Shown here piece by piece: positions 38,101 through 50,600 of a stretch of 64,000 nucleotides of DNA. Made by a program: the position numbers and the translations under genes. This DNA comes from Chondrosia reniformis. Lineage: Eukaryota > Porifera > Demospongiae > Chondrillida > Chondrillidae. Position 1 is the stretch's first letter, and every line of letters begins with the position of its first letter. A model generated the notes under the pieces. It was not told the origin of the DNA and searched no databases. It saw nothing but the letters and a program-made list of their open reading frames with translations. The DNA is taken from positions 1,824,001 through 1,888,000 of the forward strand of contig OX359199.1 in NCBI GenBank assembly GCA_947172415.1, written 5' to 3'.

Positions 38101-40986
38101 TACCTGTTGTAGAATACCTACTGGAAGGACTAGTTGTATACCTGTTGTAGAATACCCACTGGAAGGACTATTTGTATACCTGTTGTAGAATACCTACTGG
38201 AAGGACTAGTTGTATACCTGTTGTAGAATACCCACTGGAAGGACTATTTGTATACCTGTTGTAGAATACCTACTGGAAGGACTATTTGTATACCTGTTGT
38301 AGAATACCCACTGGAAGGACTATTTGTATACCTGTTGTAGAATACCCACTGGAAGGACTATTTGTATACCTGTTGTAGAATACCTACTGGAAGGACTATT
38401 TGTATACCTGTTGTAGAATACCTACTGGAAGGACTAGTTGTATACCTGTTGTAGAATACCTACTGGAAGGACTATTTGTATACCTGTTGTAGAATACCCA
38501 CTGGAAGGACTATTTGTATACCTGTTGTAGAATACCTACTGGAAGGACTAGTTGTATACCTGTTGTAGAATACCCACTGGAAGGACTAGTTGTATACCTG
38601 TTGTAGAATACCCACTGGAAGGACTATTTGTATACCTGTTGTAGAATACCCACTGGAAGGACTATTTGTATACCTGTTGTAGAATACCCACTGGAAGGAC
38701 TATTTAGATTTTTAAGCAGACTTTAGTGCATGTTCTGTACATGAATAATGTAACATACCATTTTCTTACATGCTACATTTACTTGAGAGTGAAAGGCCTA
38801 TAGGGAATCAAACCTACTGATGAAGATACAAGAGTTTTTCCTTCTACTTCACTTCTTCTCACACCTTTCTCGCACCTCTCCAAGATATACATAAGCACAT
38901 CGGCTGGGCTCCACTGTGTACTATATGTTAAACCTCAGCTCCTCAGTCTGTCCCTTGTTAGACTTGTGTGTGCAAATGTAGTTGTTTTGTAAGCTTCTAT
39001 AGGTGTAGATGTAGGTGACATACTAGCTAACTAATTATAGTATCTTTTGCCACTTTCCCAGACTGGTGACCCAGCCACTAAAACTGTAGAGGATGTAGCA
39101 CAGACATCTGGTGGAAGAAAACTGGTCAGAATGTCAACTCATAAGAGATCAAATTCTTACAGCAATGCCTATGGCAGTGGTGATAGGACTTCAGAGGTTA
39201 GGAAAATCGTACACACACACACACACCTTCCTGTAGCTGCTTACAATTCTTAGAATGTGTGTTCATAACCTGTATGGAAAAGGGGAGTTAATTACACTAA
39301 GCCTCCTAAACAAGATTGGACTACATTCATTGCCTATATATATATATGTATTACTCTTGTATATACACTTTACATAGACATTATATACTATACCAGTAAT
39401 GGAATAAGTTACATGTACCTAGCTAGGACAGATATATCTATTACCATTTGCTATTAGCAGAGTAGGTCCTGTATTGTATAATGCCTCAATATTAAAGGTA
39501 TATTACTTGTACGTACATACATATGTACAGTAAGGATATGAAACTGTAACTTGGTGGAAACACTCCCAGGCATCATATCTTTTTCTGAGTTTGAGAAAGT
39601 TTGGACAAGTTTGTAATCAGTAATAATCTTTGTTTAGAGTCGTAAAATGCTTGGACCTGGTCACCTGACAGACAGTTTGGAGGTTTTACAGTGTTTGGGT
39701 GGAAAAGAAGACTTAAGAGAACAGGTACTGTGCACTTGTGTAACACTGTTAGGGATGAAGTTAGGCCACTTGTTGGGCTCTCAGAAGATATATTGACTGT
39801 GTATTCCTGTAGCAAATGCATCCTATTGATGGCCGAACAGCACCAATTCAAGAACTAGTCTCCCCATTTTCACAGTTAAAGCCTCCCAATGACTCTAACT
39901 CCACTCCACCAAATTCCACACCACCTTCACCAATGTTTCCGCTAATGAACTCAGTATCAACGCAGACATCTCATGTGAAATCTCCACCTACTCAAAGCCC
40001 CTTGGATCACCTTGTGTAAGTAATCATGATTAATGTATCATTAGTAGCTTTAAGACTTAAAAGCAGGTACATTTCAGTGGTATGCTACCTCCTGCCTAAG
40101 AATAATGCATAAGGACAGTTGTTTTGAAACTTTACAGGAGAGAAGGATCGCCAGAGGTAGGCGGTTGTTTCCAAAAGAATCCTCCTTCTCCAAAGCCAAC
40201 GTTTGTCCGAGGACCACCAGATGGAGCTGAAAGATGCACCATTAAACCATTGTAAGTACTATGTAATAACATAACAAATTGTGTTGAGACTAACAGAGTA
40301 AAGACTTCCCTTTGCTGGATCAGTTACACACTAATGAATGAATGGTTTCCAGCAGATAGTCAGTCATAACAGTCATTATCAGACAATTAACCACAAGTAC
40401 TTGCTTAAATTGATGATAATTCTAAAATTGAAAAGTGATCAAGAGAGGTATCACTGGAGTAGTCATGACCTACTGACAGATATACTGGTGTCCACACTTA
40501 GATAGCTAGTCCTAAAATGACCCTGAGATTAGTCTCTAAAACCTATTGCTCTTCATTTTCTCCCTTTATAATTGCTGAAATGAATGGCACAAATGAATGA
40601 CACAATATATATTAGGTGGTAGCACACCATAGATAGATATAGATAGATGGTGGATTACCGTGTACTACTGGACTATTACCCAGTCATCTCGGGTGTAATG
40701 GTAGATCAAGATGTTGTGGCAGTACACATCCAATTGTCTTACTAGGATAATGGTGTCTTATATTACTCATGCAAATGGGTGTAGGTGTACGTACGTAAAC
40801 CAACCATATATGGATATGCATATATACGTAGATGTATGTACATTTAAGTGCACTCATAGACTAATAGTGCTTGTGTATCTCTGCAGGTTTTCCCTTGAAC
40901 ATCGACCAATACAAGCACCAGATTCCAGCAAAATCCACTTCAAACTTAACCCAGGTGGTGTATTTCAAAGTCCTATTTCGACTTAA
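35131..40986 (+). CDS. Ser/Pro-rich disordered protein, tentatively FAM117/GLCCI1-like
   Basis: Coding exons 35131-35338, 37360-37529, 39062-39196, 39638-39724, 39813-40015, 40138-40251 and 40887-40986 join in phase to 338 residues. The initial coding exon begins at about 35104 with a short leader. There is no signal peptide or membrane segment. The sequence is rich in Ser, Thr, Pro and Arg with basophilic kinase/14-3-3-like sites (RRSNSVGAL, HKRSNSYS, RERRTSP). The order RRSxS, KRSxS, DGRxAP, STQTS, PDGxER and SKIHFKLNPGGVFQSP resembles my memory of FAM117/GLCCI1 proteins, but no motif alone is decisive. If unrelated, it is an unrecognised low-complexity regulatory protein. Intron 2 holds a 38-bp minisatellite of about 24 copies. 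Confidence 0.75.
36972..37053 (-). repeat. tRNA-derived SINE-like copy
   Basis: Minus strand reads TTCAGTTGCAGAGCACTG then TCCTGGGTTCCCATTCCCA: A- and B-box-like blocks with tRNA spacing. Confidence 0.45.
37787..38706. repeat. 38-bp minisatellite, about 24 copies
   Basis: Unit GGACTATTTGTATACCTGTT then GTAGAATACCCACTGGAA, very homogeneous with a few shared variant bases; intron 2 of the FAM117-like gene. Confidence 0.9.
38738..38860 (-). repeat. Retrozyme-like element family A, 3' half
   Basis: Reverse-strand match to the common 3' arm next to the 38-bp minisatellite. Confidence 0.65.
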
Positions 40987-41393
40987 CTTTATAGAACAGT
41001 TTTTTTGTTAACGATTCATGTAACAACACTGGTAGATACGTACGTACCTACGTACGTACATAGCTAGGTTATTGTTTTACTAACAATTGTTTTATATACA
41101 TAACACAGTGTTCTAAACCTATCATTATACATGTGTTATGTATATATGTATGCTAATAACACTTAGGCAATATTCAACACTCTCTTTTTATGCTTAAATT
41201 TCTGTAAGAATTTCCAAATGAATATTTCTCATTTTATTAACCTTAATGTGTTAAAGATTTATGGTCGCTAAAATGTTATTATGCAGTAGTATGGAGCAAG
41301 TATATGCAACAAAACGCTAAATTTAATGGACGCTAATATTAAGGGTTTTACAGTACATGAGGAATCCTTAAAGAGTGAAATTCGTGAAAACAA
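40987..41393. other. Short convergent intergenic spacer
   Basis: Lies between the FAM117-like stop and the sulfotransferase stop. Holds TACGTACG-rich sequence and a partial MITE (41256-41355). Confidence 0.6.
41256..41355. mobile_element. Partial MITE of the CTGTAAATCCC family
   Basis: Right end GACGCTAATATTAAGGGTT then TTACAGTA matches the 2656-2907 element. Confidence 0.5.
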
Positions 41394-42608
41394 TTACAGA
41401 TTTAATAACTTGTAATCGTAAGCTTTGAATAATGGAATGGAGTCCAGTCTACTTTGAATTGATTCCTTCACCTCTGGTGGCCAATTGATTAGTTTACTTG
41501 TATGAGATTCTTCGGTGAACACATGTGATGCACATTTACTGATGTAATCCTCTGAACATTGAACCTCCAAAAAATTACAGAGTTTTATTATTTCTTCTCT
41601 TGGATTGTTTATGAGATCACTACAATGTATATCAATTGTCTTATCTGCTGCAGCCTTCACCTTTTCACTTGCAAAATAAAGACGAAAATAGCCCATTGCA
41701 GATCCATCTATTGCTGTTTTGGGAACTTGAAGCAATAATTTATTTCCTAAGGTTTTCATGTCTTTAAGTTTTTTTACTAAACCACATTGACACCGGTATG
41801 TTGATTGGGTTGCTATATTATCATAGGGATTTCGTACCACTCTTATCACATAGATGTCAACCCTCAACTGCTTTCTTAGTATCCCAAATGTCTTACTAAT
41901 ATTGTAAGTGTTGTTAAATAAGAGCATTGACAAGTGGGCGCCACCTTTGTCTCCAATAATATCGATGTGGTCCTCAAATTTACCTTGCATCAAGTCTTCG
42001 AATATAAGAGAGTAACCTTTCATACGTTCTGTTATTGCTCTAATACCCTTAGCGTTCTCGATTGAACTAGTAGAACTATTGTATAGTGCTCTGAATATAT
42101 CATCTCTTTGAATTGGCAATTGGCCTGTACGGAGTTTGGTCATCAGAAAGTATTCATCAGCTACAAGTATATGAGGATGACCATCCAGTATGCTTCCCAC
42201 AAAACTGTGACAACTTCGTGGCCACCCGACAAAGAGTAACAATTTCTTGACCGAGTCAAATGTGTCGTTATGAGTGTTTAGCGAGTGATCCTTCTTCAGT
42301 TGAACTGGAATATTGTTTAGCGAGTGATCCTTCTTCAGTTGAACTGGAGTGTTTAGCGAGTGATCCTCCTGCAGTTGAACTGGAGTGTTTAGCGAGTGAT
42401 CCTTCTTCAGTTGAATTGGAGTGTTTAGCGAGTGATCCTTTAGTTGAACTGGAATAGTGTTTAGTGAGTGGTCCTTCTGCAGTGGAATTAGAATACTTCT
42501 TGTCAGTATTGAACGCTTTCCACTGAATTGTACCACAGAAAATGATAATAGTAATAGCACAATGATGACGGACAACAGACTAAACTTGATTCTTTTTAGC
42601 ATGTTCAA
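41394..42608 (-). CDS. Golgi-type membrane sulfotransferase with stem-region tandem repeat
   Basis: A single-exon frame of 404 residues. A signal-anchor helix (about residues 9-26) predicts type II Golgi topology. Residues about 43-113 are six copies of a 12-13-residue unit centred on KDHSLNT, occupying the stem. The catalytic part starts with LLFVGWPRSCHSFVGSILDGHPH (about 124-146), matching the 5'-phosphosulfate-binding loop with RSCHS in place of the usual small-residue loop. VIRVVRNPYDNIATQS (about 254-269) is the 3'-phosphate-binding motif. N-glycosylation sites include NSS, NNT and NIS. It probably transfers sulfate from PAPS to a glycan or glycoprotein; the acceptor cannot be told. It ends 407 bp from the neighbouring plus-strand gene and starts 281 bp downstream of the ankyrin gene stop. 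Confidence 0.9.
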   Translation of the reverse strand: MNMLKRIKFSLLSVIIVLLLLSFSVVQFSGKRSILTRSILIPLQKDHSLNTIPVQLKDHSLNTPIQLKKDHSLNTPVQLQEDHSLNTPVQLKKDHSLNNIPVQLKKDHSLNTHNDTFDSVKKLLLFVGWPRSCHSFVGSILDGHPHILVADEYFLMTKLRTGQLPIQRDDIFRALYNSSTSSIENAKGIRAITERMKGYSLIFEDLMQGKFEDHIDIIGDKGGAHLSMLLFNNTYNISKTFGILRKQLRVDIYVIRVVRNPYDNIATQSTYRCQCGLVKKLKDMKTLGNKLLLQVPKTAIDGSAMGYFRLYFASEKVKAAADKTIDIHCSDLINNPREEIIKLCNFLEVQCSEDYISKCASHVFTEESHTSKLINWPPEVKESIQSRLDSIPLFKAYDYKLLNL

Positions 42609-42888
42609 TGTTCATTGTCTATAAATCATATTCATGAGATATGACAGCGATATTCATAGACCATACCAAACTAGGAGAAAACCGTGGCAACGGCGGAAAC
42701 GATCCAACGAATTTATCAAGAACGATACAATGCCTGTATTACTCGTAAGCAACATTCAGCCATGCACAAATTAAGATCAGATACTGCAGCTCTACTTGAT
42801 CAATTACATCCAATTACACACATCAACACACCCTCTAAAATAGTTAAATTAGTGTTTAGGTATGGAACTAATCTACACTTGAAAACAG

Positions 42889-44580
42889 TTACGACTCTTC
42901 ACTTTTACTGGCTTGAAGCATGACCTGTAGTATCCTAAACAGGCATTCTGCAGCCTCCTTAGATGATGTGCAGCAGAGAGCAGGCGTATAACCTTAAACA
43001 GAACAGAAAACAGAACATATAATAAATGTACCTATAATGCATAATCCATATCAAATTCTTTGGTTATACAAGAACAACCACTATATGAATGTTTAATGTG
43101 TAATATTGATACACAAGCAGCTACATGTATTATACCATCACTATCAAGTAATGAACAATCGGCTCCAAGTCTCAGTAGCTCCTGCACAACTGACACTAGA
43201 CTTTTCTTGGCGGCAATGTGAAGTGGAGTGCGTCCTTCTTTATTCTTATGGTTGACCAAGCTTGTTTTACAGCGATCCAGTAAGAGTAGAGCACTCGACT
43301 CATGACCCTACAAGAGAAAATACAACTGCTAATGGCAAGTTCATGTAGTTACTGTATAAAGTAAGATTTCCAACTATGTAGTATACAATGGCAAGCATTA
43401 TTAAAAAATTCTAAGAACTAAAGTGTAAAATGTCCCTATATATGGTAACCTAGTAATCACATAATTAGCAGTTCTATTAGGATGAACTACGCATATATAC
43501 ATATAGAATAATGTCTTCATTTCAATTAGCTATACATACTGAGTACTGTCATAAAGAGTTAAAACATGCACAATAAATATATTCATTGATACATCCATAT
43601 CAGGGTGGGTTTGCTGTAGGGGGACATTTCCGCATCATAAAGCATCCCCCCTGAAAGAGCTAAATTGTCATATTTTTAATAGTAAATAAACATTGAACTG
43701 GGTTGCCCCTCAAAATTAATCACCATGCAGGCTAGATAGGGATGCTGTATATATGTACGTACGTATACATATATATAAAATGACAAGGGTGATTATTCTA
43801 GTATTGATTATTGCTGATGAAGACCTCCAGGTTAGAAATCCTGCCAATACATACTTAAAAATATATTCATACACATACGTATGTACAGTACTTCCTCGGT
43901 TATCCATGCCTCGGTTATCCGAATGGTGATGGGAAAAGTCAGCCATTTTATTTGTGACATCACTGTCATAGGCGAGTCATACAGTACTTAATCTGGATTC
44001 ATTTGGTGTGAACAAGTGGGGATTATATAGCGGAAAATGAGCAAACCAGCATAATACATGTACACTTGTATGTACAGTAGATACAAAATCTTCAGCTTCT
44101 GAACAATATTTAAAACGTTCCTCTTTCGCTAACTAGATGCTATTTCACTTATCCGGGCTAATTCACTTATCTGAACAGACTTGAGTGAAGTAGTTTATAA
44201 AGGTGTTTGGATAACCGAGGAAGTACTGTACATACATATACATATATAAATAAGTATATATACAAATATATTTATGTACTGGTTGTATGTACTAGTTGTA
44301 TGTACTAGTTATATGTACTATTTATATGTGCGTATAAAGGTTTGTACCTGTAAACACGCAAGGTGAAGAGCGCAGTTATCCTTCTCATCATTGTGGTTCA
44401 TGTCGAGCTCCTCTTTCTTTGAGCCGTTCAGCAACAAATCTGACAAGAACAAAATGGACTGGTCAAAACATCATAACATTATAACCTAATACCTGTATAC
44501 ATGTACTTATATACTCCCAACTCCAGTCTAAAACATAGAATATATATATTATTATTATTATTATTATTATTATTTTATTA

Positions 44581-44664
<84 letters not shown>

Positions 44665-47600
44665 GAGTGCCCATGCATACAACAAATGTATAAAATGCAA
44701 ACCACAGGTGGTTAAGGGGCACAGGGCTATACCTGGACACGTATAAACCATTGCCAAGGTAAAGAATTCCACATAAACCACAGGAAACAAAACACACTAG
44801 CAAGGTGTCCCCTACCAACAACGTTATTGTGTCCAAAGTTAGCAGCCATCATTAAAGGAGTTCTGCCTTGGCTGTCAGCCGCATTGATATTCACATCTTC
44901 CTTGAGGAGCATTTGAAGACAGTCAGTGTTGTCATTGAAGGCTGCTGCATGAATCACATTCCTAAAGTAACAACAGAAGCTGTGGTTTAATTACAGGACT
45001 ACTCGAAAGAAATAGTGCCATCCCTCACCATTCTGCATTGCTGGAACATATGTATGAAAAATCTAATACACCATTTTCCTACATGCTATGCCTATTCTGT
45101 AAAAAAGCCTATAGGGGAACTAAACCTGGAGAGAGCTTTGGATGAAGATACAGGAGTCTTTTATGTACGTATGTACAGTAGTTATATGTATGTATGTATG
45201 TATGTACGTATGTATGCTAATGTCAGAGAATTATTAAAAGGACAAATTTATACCAGTTACAGAATTACTAATTTTTGCCAAACATACCTACATACACAGA
45301 CATATACACACATATGTACATACTTTCAAAGATACACAAATAATGAAGCAAATATACACAATGAAACAAAAAGTGTAGTCCACAGAATACTTTCAAGTGA
45401 AAGGTTTTCCTAAAGTGGACTGATTGTCCAGTAAAGAAACACAAAATTTGGAAATGGGATTTTGAGGCTTCTTTTACATACGTACATCTGACTGTGCAAC
45501 ACAGTCTACAGAACTTGTCTGATGGATGCTTCCCTGTTCTACTTAAGTGTTCTTACTGCCCAACTAGACCCCCTTAAGGAAGAACTGCCATTTTTGAGGG
45601 TATTCTGTAGACTACACTTCTTGTTTCATTGTTGTTGTGTATATTTAAATAATATATTTATTAAACAAAAAAGTTTTCAAGATAAGAGGTCAAAATATCA
45701 GTTTCATGATGTCATAATCGAACACTGCTAAGCCATTACAAGTACAGACATCTGTATTTAGCACATACGTATTTTGTAGGATAATAAAAGTGTTCATACC
45801 AAAAGCCTAAGCCCGACACAGGCAAATTGTCAACTTTACCTGCCACTGGAATCAGTTCCATTGATTACTTGTTTCCGGATATTTTCATTATCCAAATGCT
45901 CCAGGATCAATTCTGTACAGGATTCGTGATCATTAATCCTATAATCAGGACAAACGAACAATTATGAGAATTCAGCTTATGCTACAAAGATCCTATTTCT
46001 TTACTCACACTGCACAATGCAGCAGACTGAAGGAGTTGCCTACTGTGATGTCGGTCTCACTCTCCAACAAAATTTCTAAAGACTTTCCATGTCCGTTGTA
46101 GGCAGCCCAGTGAAGAGGAGTGAAGCCATGTTTGTCTGGAGTGGAGGGACTTCCCCCAGCCTGCAGCAAAGCTCCAATCATGCTGACGTGACCACATGCT
46201 GCGGCAAAGTGCACTGGAGTGCGGCCATTTATGTCCCTACAACATAGGATGAGACATGTATATACGTACACACATGTACATGCACTCAGCAGATGTGTCG
46301 AGAGCCCCAGAACACACTTCTCAGCTTACAAAATCTTAACTACTAATAAGATCTGCTCTTAAAAGCTGTGATCCAATAAGTGTAATCATGTAACATTAAA
46401 TAGGGTAAATTAAGATAACAGATAGGGCAAGCTATGAAAGAGGATCTATTTATCTTAAGAGGAGTGGCGCCAAAGTGATAGTCCAACAATGTCTCCTTCA
46501 AGTAAAAGACCACAAAGTATGCCGTGAAGAAGATAAACTGAGAGGCTACTAGGAGATGGGTGTGGATGCTAAGAGAATTATTTTATAGAAGCTGGCTCTA
46601 ATAATAGAGGCAGCGTGGGCTTGAATTGAGGCTGGGACAAAATGAAGGCTCAGGCCTCTTGTCAGATAAAAACATACATTATGTATCTACGTATGTACAT
46701 ACGTATATGTGTAGCCGTTCACACTTACTTGGCTGAGGGGTCTGCTTGATGTTGCAGGAGAAGATCTGCGCACTCCTCAAATCCAGTTGCAGCCTACATA
46801 CATAAGCAAATAACAAACATATTTATAGGAGATTTCAAAATTCATTTGTCTCCACTTAAATATTCTTCCTCATTGCAAATTGCTATTTTAAAAAACATAC
46901 ACATTCAACTAGTCTACGATGGCTCCCTCAAAATTTTCCTATATTGTATATCACCCTCCTCTCCTCGTGTGATAAACGTATTCCCTGGCTAGTATGTATA
47001 TATATGTAATACATGTACATACGTACGTACTTAGATAAGCAGACATTTAGCAGCATATACAATAGGCTACTCACAGCTCTGTGCAAGGCTGTCCTCAAGT
47101 GTCTGTCACCAAGATCAACCTGAGCTCCTTGATCAATCAGGGACTGAACAATGTCAGTGTGGCCGTTTTGCACAGCCAGCATCAGGGGAGTGCGACCAAG
47201 ACTGTCAATGCAGTCAAAATGGTTGGAGCTGAAGTAGTGGAACATTGTATGAACACATTCCAAGTGGCCATTAGCAGCTGTTTGGTGGAAGTGAAATAAA
47301 TATAAATAAAAGCAAATAAATCCCAAACATTGACAATGTAATGTATCTCTAACCAATGTGAAGTAGTAGTTGGCGATTTTATTATGCAATAAACTTGAAA
47401 ATTAAAACATGGCAGATCAAAATGGCAGTAACACATGGTTAGTGTTGAAACAATTTTGATTTATAAATAAAGTTTAATTAGTCATTTTGATTTTAGCTTC
47501 TGTATATTAACTGGGGCCCATGAAAAGTAGCCTTCTTCGGCTAATGGGTCACCCAGTATAAATAAGATAAGTGAAATGAAGCAATCAGCAGATGTTAACA

Positions 47601-50600
47601 AAAAAACAGTTTACTTGGAAAAATAGGGGACCTTAAGATCAAGAGTAGATCTTAAAGTTTGGATGTCATCATCAGTAGACTCTGCATGCCATACTGATGA
47701 TTCCTAATAAGGACAAAACAACTGTCTATGGCTCACTCATCTCTTTGAGTGGCTATATAGGGTGGACTCTGGTTCCCAGTTCCAGGAATTACCTCAGGAG
47801 ACATGAGTAGGTTGGATAAGTCCGAAGTCCAATAACAATGTATGTACGTACTTGAGAGGAAGTGCAGGAAGTGTACATACGTAAGTATTCGGTGAGTTTT
47901 AATTTCAATATCAACCACACAAGTTTTATGTACGTATGTAATTCCTGCATATGTACGGTACAGGTCAAAAGAAACTTGGCGATTTTTGCATTTTTCCGCT
48001 GTTGGACAATGCCACCGTCTGCAGTTGGCCACGCAGCTGTCTGAGGGTTTTTGAGAGAGCAACTGAGGAAAGCTGCAAGTGCGGAAATTTGCGTATACGT
48101 ACGTACGTATACGTATGCGTACATGGTATATAATGACGATTACAATTCGTAGTCTTGACTTTCCCCAAATCACGCTAGCAGTTTTTCCAGGAGCTACAGT
48201 TCCTTCTTTGATACTGTTTCTTGTTACATACAATCTTTTGCCAGCTGCCCTTCCTTCGATCCATTCTACCATAATTTTGCTTGCCATCTCATTCCTAATC
48301 GCTTCTTCTAATCGCAATGATTCATAACGTCCAAATGCATGTAGGATATTACAGGATACTCATTTTATTTAATTTGCCAATCAAAACTCTACAATAAAAC
48401 ACTGAGGTCCGCCGAAGGAATCTGTGAAAATCCTCAGAATATAGGTGTTAATTTGCGAATCTATACAAATTCCGAGGATTTTCACAGATTCTTTCGGCGG
48501 ACCTCAGTGTTTTATCGTAGAGTTTTGATTGGCGATTTACGTACGTACATAAATAATATGAATAATAATGATAATGAATAATACGTATGAGTTTCCAGTA
48601 ATATACTATGCCATTAACTAAGTATCAAAGAGAAAGAATTGTGTCTCTCCATCTCCAAAGTAAAGGGTCAGCATCCAATATTTTAAAAATTATAGCAATT
48701 GAAAGAATCTATACAACAAAGCAAACTGTTTTGAATACTCTATTATTTTATTGTTGTCTACATACTTTCGTATTATTAATTCTGACGATACTTATACGTA
48801 GGTAAAGATCGAAATGCTCAACATACGTACGTATCATTTTCTTCATAGATTGCATGGCTTCCCTATCGACACCCTACGTACATACGTATTGTTCGTTTGT
48901 TTACAAACATCGCTGACGATACCCGCAGATGCTGATATGGCAAACCGCAAATGGCTGTACAGCAGTACGCAGAAAATTTGCGGATTCCCGTACAAACCCT
49001 TGCGGAAATCGCCAAGTTTCTTTTGACCTGTACCGTATGTACATACATATTATATCAATAGCATACACAAGGTACATGGTACATCAATGAATATAGGTTT
49101 CTACTGAAGACGGCAGGTTCTTGTGTATGTATACTAACCAGCAGCATGCAACGGAGTCCTCTTAATGACTGCATCATGCACAAGTGGACTGGCACCAGTT
49201 TCCAACAGGATGATGACAATATCCCTAAAATTGATTAAAATACCGTATATCAGGAATTGCATGCGTGTGTCAAAAGAATGCGAATTGCGAGTTTTGACTG
49301 TATTCGCAATCGTTTGACACATATTGATTTGACACCTCATAATTTCATATACACGTCCCGTACACCTAAGCTTTATCTCGCATTCTTTTAACCACAATGT
49401 ATACTTAAACCAGTAATTCGCAATCTTTTACTCTCGCATTCATATCCCGATATATGGTAGCTAAATATGAAGGCTGTACTACTGACATGTACACTGTAAC
49501 TATAGGAGTGAGTACACGGAATGAAATTCTTATAACTGAGCCAGAATATGTAATCTTTGAGATGGTTCATCTATAATCATGTGACTTCAGTCACTGAAGA
49601 AGACTCCCAGGGTTAAATAGTCCAATTCTCAATAAACAAATTGCATTTCTAGACGCTCAAAAGACTAAAGATGAACTGGACAGGAGTGACTAAGAAGACT
49701 AACTTGTGCCCTGCAAAGGCTGCCAGATCAAGTGGAGTCCGTCCTTTCTTGTCCTTGAGGTCAATCTGGTTCTGGTAACGATAGAGCAACTCATCCACAG
49801 CTTCAGAGTGGCCATGGTAAGCCTAGTGCACAGGACACAAGTGACATGGTAACCATACAGTGCACTGGACACAAGTGAGATGGTAAGCTATTAATTGATA
49901 GACAATTATATTTCCTCCATATCAAATACAGTCATTTATTGCACTCAGATCAGGTTTCATGGGAAGAGATGAGGAAATTCCTACTAGTTTTGTATGTTAT
50001 ATAGCCAGTTCTCCTCAGTATGATGCAATCATATCCTATTATTATGCAATTTTATCAGACTACGTAGTCAGTGGTAGTCTAACAGAAGTACATTTTCACT
50101 TGTCCCTCCCACATAATATTGTTTGGTCTCTGTTGGTCAACTAGTTTTGGTCTTAATTAGATAATCCAATAAAGTCAGTTCAGTAGTCTAAATGTGTATT
50201 AAAGTAAGAAAGTGAAAATAGTGGCAAAAGCTGTGGTAGCAGAGGTTTAGATAATTGGCTAAAACCAGTAGCCTGATATTCAGCTATTTTCACTTTCTTC
50301 TTTCTTGGCAATTTTCAATGTGTCTAGTGGTAGACGTAGAGGTGTATGTAGAGTGATTTCAATATCATCTTTAGCTTACAGCTAAGTGAAGTGGAGTAGT
50401 TTGAGGTGTGTCAAAGTTGTTGGTGGTGATGTCATCAGGGAGTCTGTCCATCAGCTGCTGAATGACCAACTTGTGACCTTTGGCGGCAGCATAATGTAGA
50501 GGGGAATACCCCTGGGAGTCCAGCTGCCCTGTTTTAGAACCATTCCTCAGAAGGTGGGTCACACAACTACGTACGTATGTAAGTAACAGACACAAAAAAT

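Noticed and set aside
42684-42923. Plus-strand frame TAETIQRIYQERYNAC opposite the ankyrin 3' end
   Set aside because: It has no ATG start and overlaps the ankyrin terminal exon; a possible donor follows but no partner exon was found.
45005-45413. Plus-strand 132-codon frame
   Set aside because: Starts in a family A repeat and runs through TACGTATG simple sequence; no coding features.
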